Source: Thalassospira profundimaris (lineage in GTDB: Bacteria; Pseudomonadota; Alphaproteobacteria; Rhodospirillales; Thalassospiraceae). From it: 52,728 nucleotides of DNA. This document shows positions 26,257 through 39,330 of the stretch, in pieces. The position numbers were made by a program, and so were the translations under genes. The notes under the pieces are model-generated. The model had not been told where the DNA came from. It saw only the letters and a program-made list of their open reading frames with translations, and did not search any database. The stretch's first letter is position 1. The number at the start of each line of letters is the position of its first letter. The DNA lies in assembly GCF_003326755.1 (NCBI RefSeq), contig NZ_JPWH01000029.1, positions 1 through 52,728 of the forward strand. The letters run 5' to 3'.

Positions 26257-27099
26257 ATGCCTGAATTGCCAGAAGTCGAAACAGTTTGCCGCGGGCTTGC
26301 CCCGGTTATGGAAGGGCGGGTTCTGGCTTCGGTTGTGCAGCGGCGGCCCAATTTGCGCACGCCGTTCCCTGACGACTTTGTCGCGAAACTGACAGGGCGG
26401 CGTGTCAATCAACTGACCCGACGGGCCAAATATGTGATGGCTTACCTGGATGACGGGCAGGTATTGCTGATCCATTTGGGCATGTCAGGTCGCATGACGG
26501 TGATTGAACCAAAAAATGACAGCGACCTGCCCGAAGCAGGCAAGCATGATCATGTGGATTTTGTCATGGATAGTGGCGTTTTGGTGCGGTTTAACGACCC
26601 GCGCCGGTTTGGCCTGATGGCGTTAACCGATATGGATGCGTTGCCCAATCATCCGATGCTCGTGGGAATTGGGCCGGAACCTTTGGGCAACCAGTTTAAT
26701 GCGGCCATGCTGGCCGAAGCCCTTGTCAAACGCAAAAGCCCGATCAAGACCACGCTGCTCGATCAGCGGCTGGTGGCGGGGCTTGGCAATATATATGTGT
26801 GCGAGGCGCTGTTTCGCTCCCGGATTGATCCGCAACGCCTGGCAAACAGCCTGACGCGCGATGAAATTGACCTGCTCTATCGTGAAATTCGCGCGGTGTT
26901 GGAAGATGCCATTCGCGCCGGCGGGTCATCCCTGCGCGATCATCGCCAGGCCAATGGCGAATTGGGCTACTTCCAGCATAATTTCCGCATTTATGGCCGC
27001 GAGGGCGAACCCTGCATCACGCCGGAATGCGGCGGGACTGTGGGACGTTTGGTGCAGGGCGGGCGTTCGACCTTTTATTGTCCGGTTTGCCAGCATTAG
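26257..27099 (+). CDS. mutM: Formamidopyrimidine-DNA glycosylase
   Basis: Removes 8-oxoguanine and cleaves the strand. 280 residues from ATG 26257, chosen because the catalytic N-terminal proline must follow Met directly: MPELPEVETVCRGL gives Pro2 and Glu3. The beta-hairpin Lys is in LTRRAKYVM. The H2TH region (KTTLLDQRLVAGLGNIYVCEALF) and C-terminal zinc finger (CITPEC ... FYCPVC) are complete. The spacing C-x4-C differs from the C-x2-C of E. coli, as I recall being usual in alphaproteobacteria. First gene of the mutM-ech-rpsT-dnaA block. Confidence 0.97.
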   Translation: MPELPEVETVCRGLAPVMEGRVLASVVQRRPNLRTPFPDDFVAKLTGRRVNQLTRRAKYVMAYLDDGQVLLIHLGMSGRMTVIEPKNDSDLPEAGKHDHVDFVMDSGVLVRFNDPRRFGLMALTDMDALPNHPMLVGIGPEPLGNQFNAAMLAEALVKRKSPIKTTLLDQRLVAGLGNIYVCEALFRSRIDPQRLANSLTRDEIDLLYREIRAVLEDAIRAGGSSLRDHRQANGELGYFQHNFRIYGREGEPCITPECGGTVGRLVQGGRSTFYCPVCQH

Positions 27100-27305
27100 G
27101 GTTTGATCCGAGGTCCTGGCAATGTTCTGATTTCGCGGGCGTGAAAGATGGTTGCCAGGGTACTTTGTCGGGTCTCCTTAATGGTTTGCCGTGGGGTGTT
27201 CCTTGCTTGATGGGGCCAAAATCGGTAAAACAGTATGCAATTATGGTTTCAGGCGATGGACTGCGAAATAGCGGTCGAAACATCGTCATTTGAAAAGGAT
27301 TTTCC

Positions 27306-28082
27306 ATGACTTACGAAAATATCATTGCCGAAGTGAAGGGGAATGTCGGTTTGATCACCCTGAACCGTCCCAAGGCCCTGAATGCCCTGTGCGATGCCCT
27401 GATTGCCGATTTGGCTGCTGCGTTGGATGCGTTTGAGGATGACGAATCGGTACGGGCCATTGTCATTACCGGGTCGGAAAAGGCCTTTGCCGCCGGGGCC
27501 GACATCAAGGAAATGATCGATCGTGATTATATGGATGTTTATAAAGCCGACTTTATCACCAAAGGCTGGACCCGGATGGCGGCCTGCCGCAAGCCGACCA
27601 TTGCGGCTGTCAGCGGATTCGCCCTTGGCGGTGGCTGTGAACTTGCCATGAGCTGCGACATCATGATTGCGGCCGATACGGCGAAGTTTGGTCAGCCGGA
27701 AATTACCATTGGCACGATTCCTGGTGCAGGTGGTACCCAGCGTTTGACCCGGGCCATTGGCAAGGCCAAGGCAATGGAAATGTGCCTGACCGGGCGGATG
27801 ATGGATGCGCAGGAAGCCGAACGTTCCGGCCTTGTGGCCCGTGTCGTCCCTGTCGATTCGCTGATGGATGAGGCGATGAAACTGGCAGAAAAGATTGCCT
27901 CCTTCTCGGCCCCGGTGGCGATGAAGGTGAAGGAAAGTGTCAACAAGGCATTTGAAATGACCCTGGCCGAAGGCCTGATGTTTGAGCGCCGCGAGTTCCA
28001 TTCGACCTTTGCCCTGGAAGATCGGGCCGAGGGCATGAAGGCCTTTGGCGAAAAACGCAAACCTGAATTCAAGCATCGCTGA
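27306..28082 (+). CDS. ech: Enoyl-CoA hydratase
   Basis: 258 residues. Hydrates trans-2-enoyl-CoA in fatty acid beta-oxidation. Crotonase motifs: oxyanion-hole AAGADIKEM and [10 protein letters not shown], the latter with the first catalytic Glu, and the second catalytic Glu in [19 protein letters not shown]. Both Glu residues present favour hydratase over isomerase. ATG with AAAGGA upstream. The location between mutM and rpsT is shared by many alphaproteobacteria, so linkage is old rather than functional. Confidence 0.94.
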   Translation: MTYENIIAEVKGNVGLITLNRPKALNALCDALIADLAAALDAFEDDESVRAIVITGSEKAFAAGADIKEMIDRDYMDVYKADFITKGWTRMAACRKPTIAAVSGFALGGGCELAMSCDIMIAADTAKFGQPEITIGTIPGAGGTQRLTRAIGKAKAMEMCLTGRMMDAQEAERSGLVARVVPVDSLMDEAMKLAEKIASFSAPVAMKVKESVNKAFEMTLAEGLMFERREFHSTFALEDRAEGMKAFGEKRKPEFKHR

Positions 28083-28233
28083 TGCCGGTTTGCCGCGAGA
28101 TTCGGTCAATCGACTCGGAAAGCGCGGAAAAACGCGGATAATAGCGGTATCGGGGGTTGACGGCCTCCCGGGAGGGAGCTATAAGCCGCGCTCCGAATTA
28201 CGTAACATTTTTGTTTTAAGAGACAGGTTCGCA

Positions 28234-28494
28234 ATGGCTCATCATAAATCGGCCAAGAAGCGCATTCGCCGGAATGAAACTCGTGCCGCCGTTAACGGTG
28301 CGCGTATCAGCCGCATTCGTACCTTCGTCAAGAAGGTCGAAACCGCGCTGCAAGCTGGCGACAAGGATGCCGCTCTGGCTGCGTTTAAGGCTGCCGAGCC
28401 GGAACTGGCGCGTGGTGCGCAGCTTGGTGTTCTGCATAAAAACACCGTTGCTCGCAAAGTTTCGCGTTTGTCCGCTCGCGTCAAAGCGCTTTAA
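28234..28494 (+). CDS. rpsT: 30S ribosomal protein S20
   Basis: 86 residues from ATG 28234; a longer in-frame start at 28045 overlaps ech. [17 protein letters not shown] is the S20 start (usually MANHKSA), and [17 protein letters not shown] the end. Binds 16S rRNA in the body of the small subunit. AGACAGG lies upstream. A terminator follows 25 bases after the stop. Confidence 0.97.
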   Translation: MAHHKSAKKRIRRNETRAAVNGARISRIRTFVKKVETALQAGDKDAALAAFKAAEPELARGAQLGVLHKNTVARKVSRLSARVKAL

Positions 28495-28519
28495 TTTTAT
28501 CCTTCGGGATGGCGAGTCG

Positions 28520-28546
28520 AAGGCCGCGTTTCATGCGCGGCCTTTT
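28520..28546 (+). terminator. Terminator after rpsT
   Basis: AAGGCCGCG / CGCGGCCTT, a perfect nine-base-pair stem with a seven-base loop and a short TTTTC end. Confidence 0.85.
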
Positions 28547-28898
28547 CGCTGCCGGAATTCCAGGAATTCACCTTTCGTTCTTTGATTGCGAAAGTGAAAA
28601 AGTCCCGCAATTCCGCGAACGTTTTGGGGGCGAAATCCTTTTAACGTTCTGTTAAAGATCGCCTTGCCTGATGCGGGACGCATCAGTACAGTGTTTCGAC
28701 TTCGATCGCGGTTTCATATCGCGACTAATGAAGAATGAAAAACAAGGGCGCGAGTACGCTTCCATTTTCTTGTAGCAAGACGGGCGTGTTGGTCAGTTTT
28801 CGGTCAACGCGGCAATGCTTTGTATCGTGTTGTATCCGGTGTTGCGTTGGGAAACTGGCGTCGGGATTTTTAGTCAATAGCGGGGAAAGGTCTTGAAA
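28547..28898. other. Region upstream of dnaA, no gene and no DnaA-box cluster
   Basis: About 350 bases holding the dnaA promoter. I looked for TTATCCACA-like boxes on both strands and saw only weak partial matches (for example TGTATCCGG near 28832), so there is no evidence that the replication origin lies here. No open frame is convincing. Confidence 0.5.
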
Positions 28899-30509
28899 GT
28901 GCAGCACGCCTTAAGGGGAGCACCATTTGGCGCTGAGAACGACGGGGATAATACGCCCGGCCGCCAGCAGGCTGCACTCGACGATCATGTAATGACCACC
29001 TGGAAGATTGTTCGCGAAAAATTGCGTAGCGAGTTTGGGGCTACGGCCTATCGTTACTGGCTGGACCCGGTCGCCCTGATCACGGTTGAGGCGGGGGTTG
29101 CCCGTCTTGGTGCGCCCAATCGGGCGATGCGGGACTGGGTCTCACAGCATTATCTGGATCGTATCCAGGCCTTTTGGCATGCCGAAGATCCCAATGTTCA
29201 TTTTGTCGAGGTGGTGGTAGCCGCCCCGGACTCCAGCGGTGATTCTTCCTCTGCGTCCGCATCTTCCGCCTCCTCTGCCGCTCCACGTCCGGTTTCGACT
29301 AATCCGGAGGGGAGCCGTGCCCCTTCCTATAATGAACCGGCAAAGCAGTCGCCGCGTTACACCGCTGAAAATTATGACGCCCCGGGCAACCGCAAGGCGC
29401 CGTGTCATCCTGCCCCGGTTTCAAATGGGTTTCAGTCGGCATCGTCTGCCGGACGGGGTGCGATTGGCAGCATGTCCGATGATGGCATCAGTGCGGCCCT
29501 CGACCCGCGCTATACCTTTGACAATTTCGTGATTGGCAAGCCCAACGAATTTGCCTATGCCGCTGCCCGCCGTTTGGCGGAGGCCGAGTCGGTGCCGTTC
29601 AATCCGCTGTTTTTGTATGGCGGTGTTGGCCTGGGTAAAACCCACCTGATGCACGCCATTGCCTGGCATATCCGCCGTACCCAGCCGCATCGCACGGTGA
29701 TTTACCTGTCGGCTGAAAAATTCATGTATCGTTTTATTCGGGCGTTGCGCGATAAAAACACCGTGGATTTCAAGGACCAGTTCCGGTCGGTCGATGTTCT
29801 GATGGTCGATGACGTGCAGTTCATTTCCGGCAAGGATTCCACCCAGGAAGAGTTTTTCCATACCTTCAATGCGCTGGTTGATCAGGGCCGCCAGATTATT
29901 GTGTCGGCCGATAAATCGCCATCCGACCTTGAAGATATTGAAGAGCGGTTGCGTTCCCGTCTGGGCTCGGGCCTGGTGGCTGACATTCATGCCACCACCT
30001 ATGAGCTGCGGTTGGGGATTCTCGAATCCAAGGCCGAACGCCAGCGGGTGGAACTGCCCCAGCGGGTGATGGAATTTCTGGCCCACAAGATCACGGCGAA
30101 CGTTCGTGAACTTGAAGGGGCGCTTAACCGTGTGATCGCCCATTCCCAGCTTGTTGGCCGCGAGATCGGCCTGGAAATGGTACAGGATGTGTTACACGAT
30201 GTGTTGCGCGCATCCGAACGCCGGGTGACGATTGAGGAAATTCAGAAACGCGTGGCGGAGCATTTCAATATCAAGGTCTCCGACATGCACTCCGCCCGGC
30301 GCGCCCGTGCGGTGGCCCGCCCGCGTCAGGTGGCGATGTATCTGTCAAAACAGCTTACCACCCATTCCCTGCCGGAAATTGGCCGCAAATTTGGCGGACG
30401 TGACCATACCACCGTGATGCACGCGGTCCGCAAGGTTGAGGAGCTGCACAAGGCGGACCCGTCTTTGTCCGAAGATATTGATCTGCTGCGTCGTATGCTG
30501 GAAAGCTGA
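28899..30509 (+). CDS. dnaA: Chromosomal replication initiator DnaA
   Basis: 536 residues from a GTG at 28899, eight bases after GGGGAAAGG; a TTG at 28893 is too close and the ATG at 28992 has no site. Domain I about 30-105, a Ser/Ala/Pro-rich linker about 110-195, AAA+ domain with Walker A GGVGLGKTH and Walker B DVLMVDDVQF, and domain IV with the DNA-binding signature GGRDHTTVMHAVRK. Binds DnaA boxes and opens the origin. Upstream of dnaN but separated by a terminator and 362 bases. Confidence 0.97.
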   Translation: MQHALRGAPFGAENDGDNTPGRQQAALDDHVMTTWKIVREKLRSEFGATAYRYWLDPVALITVEAGVARLGAPNRAMRDWVSQHYLDRIQAFWHAEDPNVHFVEVVVAAPDSSGDSSSASASSASSAAPRPVSTNPEGSRAPSYNEPAKQSPRYTAENYDAPGNRKAPCHPAPVSNGFQSASSAGRGAIGSMSDDGISAALDPRYTFDNFVIGKPNEFAYAAARRLAEAESVPFNPLFLYGGVGLGKTHLMHAIAWHIRRTQPHRTVIYLSAEKFMYRFIRALRDKNTVDFKDQFRSVDVLMVDDVQFISGKDSTQEEFFHTFNALVDQGRQIIVSADKSPSDLEDIEERLRSRLGSGLVADIHATTYELRLGILESKAERQRVELPQRVMEFLAHKITANVRELEGALNRVIAHSQLVGREIGLEMVQDVLHDVLRASERRVTIEEIQKRVAEHFNIKVSDMHSARRARAVARPRQVAMYLSKQLTTHSLPEIGRKFGGRDHTTVMHAVRKVEELHKADPSLSEDIDLLRRMLES

Positions 30510-30536
30510 CCTTTCAGCACGGATGTGATGGGTTTG

Positions 30537-30576
30537 AAAAACGGCAATTGGCCTGATTGTGCTGATTGCCGTTTTT
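30537..30576 (+). terminator. Terminator after dnaA
   Basis: AAAAACGGCAAT / ATTGCCGTTTTT, perfect 12-base-pair stem with a 16-base spacer and an A-run on one side and T-run on the other, so it could work in both directions. Confidence 0.88.
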
Positions 30577-30871
30577 ATTTGTGCGGTTTTAGAAATGCGA
30601 TTGTAATTTTTGCCGTTTGGCGGAGCGAATTTGCAGCAGGGTTTGCGTGGTTTGGTGTGCTGAAAACCGCAGAAAACCGGGCCTGTCATTTTCGGGGGTT
30701 TTCAATGGCTCGACTCCGTTCAATCGCTTGGTTTTTTGCACTAAAAATCCTTCGGTTTTGGGGCTGCCATGTTATAATGCGCCCAACCCAGCCAAAAGGG
30801 GTGGGGGTAAGTCGAAAAAATGAAGAAAAATCAATTCATTAAGTAACTGCAGACAGACGGATAGGACGGGC
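30577..30871. other. dnaA-dnaN intergenic region with candidate dnaN promoter
   Basis: No gene is supported; the short frames have no domain. A consensus -10 hexamer TATAAT lies at 30773-30778, about 94 bases before dnaN. Its -35 partner (TTCGGT at 30751-30756, 16-base spacer) is a weak match. Confidence 0.45.
30773..30778 (+). promoter_or_regulatory. Candidate -10 box of dnaN
   Basis: Exact TATAAT on the coding strand upstream of dnaN and downstream of the dnaA terminator. The -35 is weak, so the call rests on position and the perfect hexamer. Confidence 0.45.
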
Positions 30872-31990
30872 ATGAAGCTGACCATCGAACGCGCGGCTCT
30901 GTTAAAATCTCTCACACATGTTCAAAGTGTGGTCGAACGGCGCAACACCATTCCGATTCTGTCCAATATCCTGCTGCGGGCCGAAGAAAATACCCTGTCG
31001 CTGACCGCAACCGATATGGACCTGGAAGTTATCGAAACCACCACGGCGGAAGTTTCCGAACCCGGTGCAACGACAACGCCTGCGCATACGCTCTATGAAA
31101 TTGTGCGCAAATTGCCCGAAGGGTCCCAGGTGCAGATCGTTCTGGAACCCGGTGCAGGCCGTTTGACCCTTTCGGCGGGCCGTTCAAAATTCAATCTTGC
31201 CGTTCTGCCGGTCGATGATTTCCCGGTTATGTCCGGGGGCGACCTTCCGGTCAGCTTTGGTTTGGCGGCTGCCGAACTGCGCGGCCTGATCGACCGTGCC
31301 GAATTTGCCATTTCGACCGAAGAAACCCGGTATTATCTGAACGGGATTTATTTTCACGCCGCCGATGCCGAAGGTACCAAGATTTTGCGTGCCGTTGCCA
31401 CCGACGGGCACCGTTTGGCCCGTATCGAGGCCCCGCTGCCCGATGGCGCGGAAAATATGCCGGGGGTGATTGTACCGCGTAAAACCGTTGGCGAATTGCG
31501 CAAGCTGATTGATGAAACCGGCGAAGCGGTGGATATTGCCCTGTCGGACACCAAAATCCGCTTTGGCTTTGGCAAGGCGGTTCTGACCTCCAAGCTGATT
31601 GACGGCACCTTCCCGGATTACGAACGGGTTATTCCGGCGGGTAACGACAAAAGCCTGGATCTGGATTGCAAGCCCTTTGCTGATGCGGTTGATCGCGTTT
31701 CGGCGATTTCGATTGAAAAATCCCGTGCAGTCAAGGTTGTCATTTCCGGCAATACCCTGACGCTTTCGGCCTCCAGCCCGGAACATGGCACAGCATCCGA
31801 AGAACTTGAAATCAATTACGATTCCGATGACATCGAAATCGGTTTCAACTCCCGCTATCTTCTCGACATTGCCAAGCAGGTCAAGGGCGATACGCTTAAC
31901 CTTCTGATGTCTGACGGGCAGTCGCCAACCATTCTGCGTGATACCGATGACCTGTCGGCATTGTATGTTCTGATGCCGATGCGCGTCTGA
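30872..31990 (+). CDS. dnaN: DNA polymerase III subunit beta (sliding clamp)
   Basis: 372 residues. Starts MKLTIERAALLKSLTHVQSVVERRNTIPILSNILL and ends ALYVLMPMRV, both clamp hallmarks (VLMPMR terminal strand). Three clamp domains of about 120 residues are readable. Forms the ring dimer that tethers polymerase III to DNA. recF follows 62 bases later and gyrB after that, the classic dnaN-recF-gyrB order. Confidence 0.98.
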   Translation: MKLTIERAALLKSLTHVQSVVERRNTIPILSNILLRAEENTLSLTATDMDLEVIETTTAEVSEPGATTTPAHTLYEIVRKLPEGSQVQIVLEPGAGRLTLSAGRSKFNLAVLPVDDFPVMSGGDLPVSFGLAAAELRGLIDRAEFAISTEETRYYLNGIYFHAADAEGTKILRAVATDGHRLARIEAPLPDGAENMPGVIVPRKTVGELRKLIDETGEAVDIALSDTKIRFGFGKAVLTSKLIDGTFPDYERVIPAGNDKSLDLDCKPFADAVDRVSAISIEKSRAVKVVISGNTLTLSASSPEHGTASEELEINYDSDDIEIGFNSRYLLDIAKQVKGDTLNLLMSDGQSPTILRDTDDLSALYVLMPMRV

Positions 31991-32052
31991 CCCGCGATTT
32001 CCTTGTTGTGGCTTTCCTTGCCCATAATCATGACCGGCAAGACGGTGCGCTT

Positions 32053-35696
<3,644 letters not shown>

Positions 35697-35742
35697 TGCG
35701 TCAGGAAACCTCTTGTAAGGTCTTCGCTTTTTGTCGGATTTG

Positions 35743-35779
35743 ATGACCCTTTGCCGGACACGGTAAAGGGTCATTTTTT
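35743..35779 (+). terminator. Rho-independent terminator of gyrB
   Basis: ATGACCCTTTGCC / GGTAAAGGGTCAT, a 13-base-pair stem with one G-U, six-base loop and a T-run of five or more. Confidence 0.92.
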
Positions 35780-35796
35780 GATGTGATATCCAATAA

Positions 35797-36462
35797 TTAG
35801 AGCCGGACAGAAAGTTCGACATCTTCATCAAACGGCAGCGACAGATAGCCTCGTGAGGGGGAGCGTACGATTTCGAGGTAATCGGGGCAATAATCGACAT
35901 TATCCGCAAAGATCAGCGCCCCCGGGGCCAGGTGCGGTTCCACCAGTGCCAGAATTTCGGGATAAATCGCCTTGGCCCCATCAAGTAGCAATAGATCAAT
36001 CGATTCCGGCAAATCTTCCGCCAGGGTTTTCAGGGCATCGCCCTGGCGAATTTCGACCAGATCCAGCAGTCTGGCTTCTGTCAGATGATCGCGGGCGCGG
36101 GCCAGTTTGGTGGGCTCAAATTCCGTCGTTAGCAAATATCCACCGCCGTTATCGCGCAGGGCGGCTGCCAGGTGGATGGTGGAAATGCCAAAGGATGTGC
36201 CAAATTCGACAATCGTTTTGGCTCCTGAACTGCGCGCCAGCATATAAAGCAGCATGCCGGTTTTGCGCGAAACGGGCAGGGCCAGGTTTTTAAGCTGGCC
36301 ATACAGGTCCAGATAGTCGGTTTTGCTGCGCATCAGGCGGTCGCGTTCCTCTTTTCCGACTGCCGCAATGGCCGGGTCTGCTGATGGCGGGTTTTCTGCT
36401 GCCGCACGAAACAGCCGGTCGAGCAGGGGGGCGACGGGGGCGCTGGTCAGGGTATTGATCAT
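35797..36462 (-). CDS. Class I SAM-dependent O-methyltransferase (family 3-like)
   Basis: 221 residues. The SAM-binding motif I is VEFGTSFGISTIHLAAAL, then TTEFEPTKLARARDHL (acidic ribose contact), GDALKTLAEDLPESIDLLLLDGAK (motif with metal-type Asp) and FADNVDYCPDYLE. This matches the catechol/caffeoyl-CoA O-methyltransferase group (Methyltransf_24 or _3). Substrate unknown. It is divergent from a TetR regulator 98 bases away, which probably represses it. Confidence 0.85.
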   Translation of the reverse strand: MINTLTSAPVAPLLDRLFRAAAENPPSADPAIAAVGKEERDRLMRSKTDYLDLYGQLKNLALPVSRKTGMLLYMLARSSGAKTIVEFGTSFGISTIHLAAALRDNGGGYLLTTEFEPTKLARARDHLTEARLLDLVEIRQGDALKTLAEDLPESIDLLLLDGAKAIYPEILALVEPHLAPGALIFADNVDYCPDYLEIVRSPSRGYLSLPFDEDVELSVRL

Positions 36463-36519
36463 CGCATTTAATTCTCCGGTTTGCTTGTGCGTTGTTTTGC
36501 GCTAGAGCTAAAAATACGA

Positions 36520-36530
36520 CGAATTATTCG
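36520..36530. promoter_or_regulatory. Short palindrome between the methyltransferase and TetR genes
   Basis: CGAAT-T-ATTCG, an 11-base palindrome in the AT-rich divergent promoter, where a TetR dimer would be expected to bind. Short enough to occur by chance. Confidence 0.35.
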
Positions 36531-36560
36531 CGTTTCATATTCGCATTGCCGGAGACCCTT

Positions 36561-37205
36561 ATGAGTAAAGCTGAAAACGCCCGGATTTCTGCGCGGAAAA
36601 CGCCCAAACAGGCGCGATCAGCCGACCTTGTTGCCACCATTCTGGAGGCGGCCACTCAGGTTTTGGCGCAGGAAGGCGCACAGCGTTTTACAACCGCCCG
36701 CGTTGCCGAGCGGGCCGGGGTCAGCATCGGCTCGCTTTATCAGTATTTTCCCAACAAGGCGGCGATCCTGTTTCGGTTGCAAAGCGATGAATGGCGACAA
36801 ACCCATGACCTGCTTTTGGAAATTCTCAAGGATGCCAGCCAGCCCCCTCTGGCGCGGTTGCGCGCACTGGTGCATGCTTTTGTGCGTTCCGAATGTGACG
36901 AGGCCGATATGCGTGTGGCCCTGAATGACGCGGCCCCGCTTTATCGCGATGCGCCCGAGGCCCACGCGGCGCGCGCCCGAGGAAGCCAGGCGATGATGGA
37001 TTTTCTGGCAGAAACCCTGCCTGATTGCCCGGCGCACACACGCGAACTGGCAAGCGAGCTGATCGCCACGACCCTGAGTTCGGTTGGGAAAAATTTTTCG
37101 GAAACACCACGCAGTGCGGATGAAATCACCGCCTATTCCGAGGCCCTGGCCGACATGTTGTGTGGATATGTTGCCAGCCTTGCCATTCGTGTTGACTGGC
37201 AGTAA
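36561..37205 (+). CDS. TetR-family transcriptional regulator
   Basis: 214 residues from ATG 36561 (GGAGA upstream). HTH: ILEAATQVLAQEGAQRFTTARVAERAGVSIGSLYQYFPNKAAIL, typical TetR_N. The rest is the helical ligand domain, with no close signature visible. Likely controls itself and the divergent methyltransferase. The basic leader ARISARKTPKQARS is common in this family. Confidence 0.9.
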   Translation: MSKAENARISARKTPKQARSADLVATILEAATQVLAQEGAQRFTTARVAERAGVSIGSLYQYFPNKAAILFRLQSDEWRQTHDLLLEILKDASQPPLARLRALVHAFVRSECDEADMRVALNDAAPLYRDAPEAHAARARGSQAMMDFLAETLPDCPAHTRELASELIATTLSSVGKNFSETPRSADEITAYSEALADMLCGYVASLAIRVDWQ

Positions 37206-37362
37206 CGCCCTTTGCCAATGAAGCCTTTGCCCGAAAGCATCCAGATACGCGCCCTTATCCCGGTTTGACTTGAAGCATGGTGGGATCGGCCCTTGTCTGC
37301 TACGATTTGTTAAGCCATTGAGCGTTTACTCGAAAAAGCAAAATAAACCGGCGATATAAGCG

Positions 37363-37389
37363 GATTGGGCAGATTGGGCAGATTGGGAC
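37363..37389 (+). repeat. Three tandem 9-base units before the PBP-like start codon
   Basis: GATTGGGCA, GATTGGGCA and GATTGGGAC in a row, ending at the GTG start of the next gene (the GTG shares the end of the third unit). Slippage here would change the leader length by nine bases. Confidence 0.7.
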
Positions 37390-39330
37390 GTGGACGAAAA
37401 TAACCAGACGAAAAAAAGCGGCGTTGCGGCCGCGCAAGCAGCCGTCAAGGAAATCGAAGATCGGGAGCGACGTGAAATCCGTCGCCGTAAAAGGCGTATC
37501 CTGCTGGCGATAATCGCCTTTATTTTGCTGATATTGGCGGGCATTGCGACATTATTGACGCTATCGATCCGCAGTCAGCTTGATTTCAGTCGCAAGGCCG
37601 ACCGCAGCCCCACTGTGCAGATTGCCGATTTTAGTGGCACCATCATGACAAATGTTCAGGGGCATTATAGCCAGGATGTGTCGCTGATAACCTTTCCCGA
37701 GCGATTGCAGCGTGTTTTTATTGTCGCTGCGGATCCCGGTTTTTATCATCATTTTGGCGCAGGTTTTAGCGATGTCATGCGCATCCTGTCGGGGGATGCG
37801 GCACCGGGCTCCACCATTACCATGAAGGTGGCACGCAGTTTTTTTGAGGTGCCGGCGTCCGGGTCAATCCGCAATCTGGAGGAAATGCTGGTTGCTTTGT
37901 GGCTGGAAGCGCGTTTTGACAAGGATACGATCCTGCGGTCCTATCTGGAACGTCGTTATGTTGGCTCCGGCATTTTTGGCATTACGGCGGCCTCGCGTAT
38001 TTTCTATGGCGTTCCGGCCCATAAAATGTCTTTGCATCAGGCGGCCGTGTTGGCCGCCGCGATGAATGACCCTGCCCGTCTTAATCCCCTGCAGTTTCCC
38101 AGGGCATCGGCGCAGGCGGCCAATATTATTTTGCAAAAAATGGCGACCGGCAACACATTGACCGCAGCGCAAATTAACGCCCTGATGCGCGATGTTCCGC
38201 AACTGGAGCCGCGTTCCGCACGCGAAGACGGCCAAGAGCAATATGTGATAGATCTGGTGATGGATGAAGTTGCCCGGCGTGTGGGCTATACCAGCAAGGA
38301 TTTGCAGGTTGTCACCAGCATAGACCATGATCTGCAGGAAATGGCGCAAAGTGCTGTCAACGAGGTCAGTCGTGTGCGCCTTCGGCCCCGTGGGGCGGAC
38401 CAGGCCGCCCTTTTGGCAATCAGCCCGGACGGCCGGGTGCGGGCAATGGTTGGCGGCACACAGTATGACCCGGTATCGCGCAATCGGGCCTGGAATGTCG
38501 GGCATTATCCGGGGCGGATGATTAAGATTTTGCCCTATTATTATGCCCTGAATGAAAACCCGGACCCGGCGCAATGGGTGCCCGATACCCGCAGGGAAGT
38601 AGAAGGCTGGAAACCGGTAAATCCGGACCGGCAATATCGTGGTCAGGTTCCGTTGCGCGATGCCTTTGCCCGCGATGTCAATACCGTGCCGGTGGAACTG
38701 ACCCATAAATTCGGCTTGGAAAACATGCGTGATTTTGCCAGAAAGGTTGGCATCCAAAGCCCGCTTTCCAATGATATTCGCACGGTGGTTGGCCTGGACC
38801 CGGTAACGCTGCCCGATATTGCCCGCCTGCATACGCTGTCGCTGAATGGCGGGATTTCGCCCGATATTACCCTGATCAATGAAATTCGATCGACCGCAGA
38901 AGGGCACCCTTTGCTTTATGAGCGTGTGACACGCAAAAAAGACAAAGTGCTGACCGATGAGGCGATGCTGGCGGTGAACAGTATGCTGGCTGGCGTCACG
39001 GACCCGCAGGTGCGTCTGGATCGGCCCTTTGTTGGTTTTGGTGCGCGGGCCGGGCGCGGGAGTGATGCGTGGTTTGCCGGTTTCACGGCCGATCTTTATG
39101 CAGTTGTGTGGGTGGGCAATGATGACGGCAGCCCGGCGCAGTCCATTCGCCCGGATGTCGAGGTGGCATCACTCTGGCGCTTATTCATGCTTGATGCGTC
39201 GCAGGGATTTTCCATTCGTTCGGTGGCGCGCGGCACCAGCCAGCGCCTGATCGAACAGGATGGCGTGAGTGACATGTGGAAGCGCCACTGGGTTGATCCC
39301 AATCCGCCGCTGCAAAATAATAATCCATAA
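37390..39330 (+). CDS. Class A PBP-like pseudoenzyme (transglycosylase and transpeptidase motifs lost)
   Basis: 646 residues, GTG start. N-terminal basic segment, one transmembrane helix (about 37-60), then GT51 and transpeptidase folds co-linear with the intact paralogue 0.45 kb downstream. Catalytic changes: the GT51 Glu is Ala114 (AADPGFYHHFG); GSTITQQ is GSTITMK (Met145, Lys146); RKxxE is RNLEE (Lys to Asn162); YLN is YLE. In the transpeptidase, SxxK is RMIK (Arg376), SxN is DVN (Asp429) and KTG is FGA (550-552). Surrounding structural sequence (SDAWFAGFTADLYAVVWVGNDDGSP) is well kept and the frame is open, so this looks like selection for a non-catalytic role, perhaps scaffold or regulator of the active enzyme. 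No decay by stop or frameshift is seen. Confidence 0.87.
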   Translation: MDENNQTKKSGVAAAQAAVKEIEDRERREIRRRKRRILLAIIAFILLILAGIATLLTLSIRSQLDFSRKADRSPTVQIADFSGTIMTNVQGHYSQDVSLITFPERLQRVFIVAADPGFYHHFGAGFSDVMRILSGDAAPGSTITMKVARSFFEVPASGSIRNLEEMLVALWLEARFDKDTILRSYLERRYVGSGIFGITAASRIFYGVPAHKMSLHQAAVLAAAMNDPARLNPLQFPRASAQAANIILQKMATGNTLTAAQINALMRDVPQLEPRSAREDGQEQYVIDLVMDEVARRVGYTSKDLQVVTSIDHDLQEMAQSAVNEVSRVRLRPRGADQAALLAISPDGRVRAMVGGTQYDPVSRNRAWNVGHYPGRMIKILPYYYALNENPDPAQWVPDTRREVEGWKPVNPDRQYRGQVPLRDAFARDVNTVPVELTHKFGLENMRDFARKVGIQSPLSNDIRTVVGLDPVTLPDIARLHTLSLNGGISPDITLINEIRSTAEGHPLLYERVTRKKDKVLTDEAMLAVNSMLAGVTDPQVRLDRPFVGFGARAGRGSDAWFAGFTADLYAVVWVGNDDGSPAQSIRPDVEVASLWRLFMLDASQGFSIRSVARGTSQRLIEQDGVSDMWKRHWVDPNPPLQNNNP

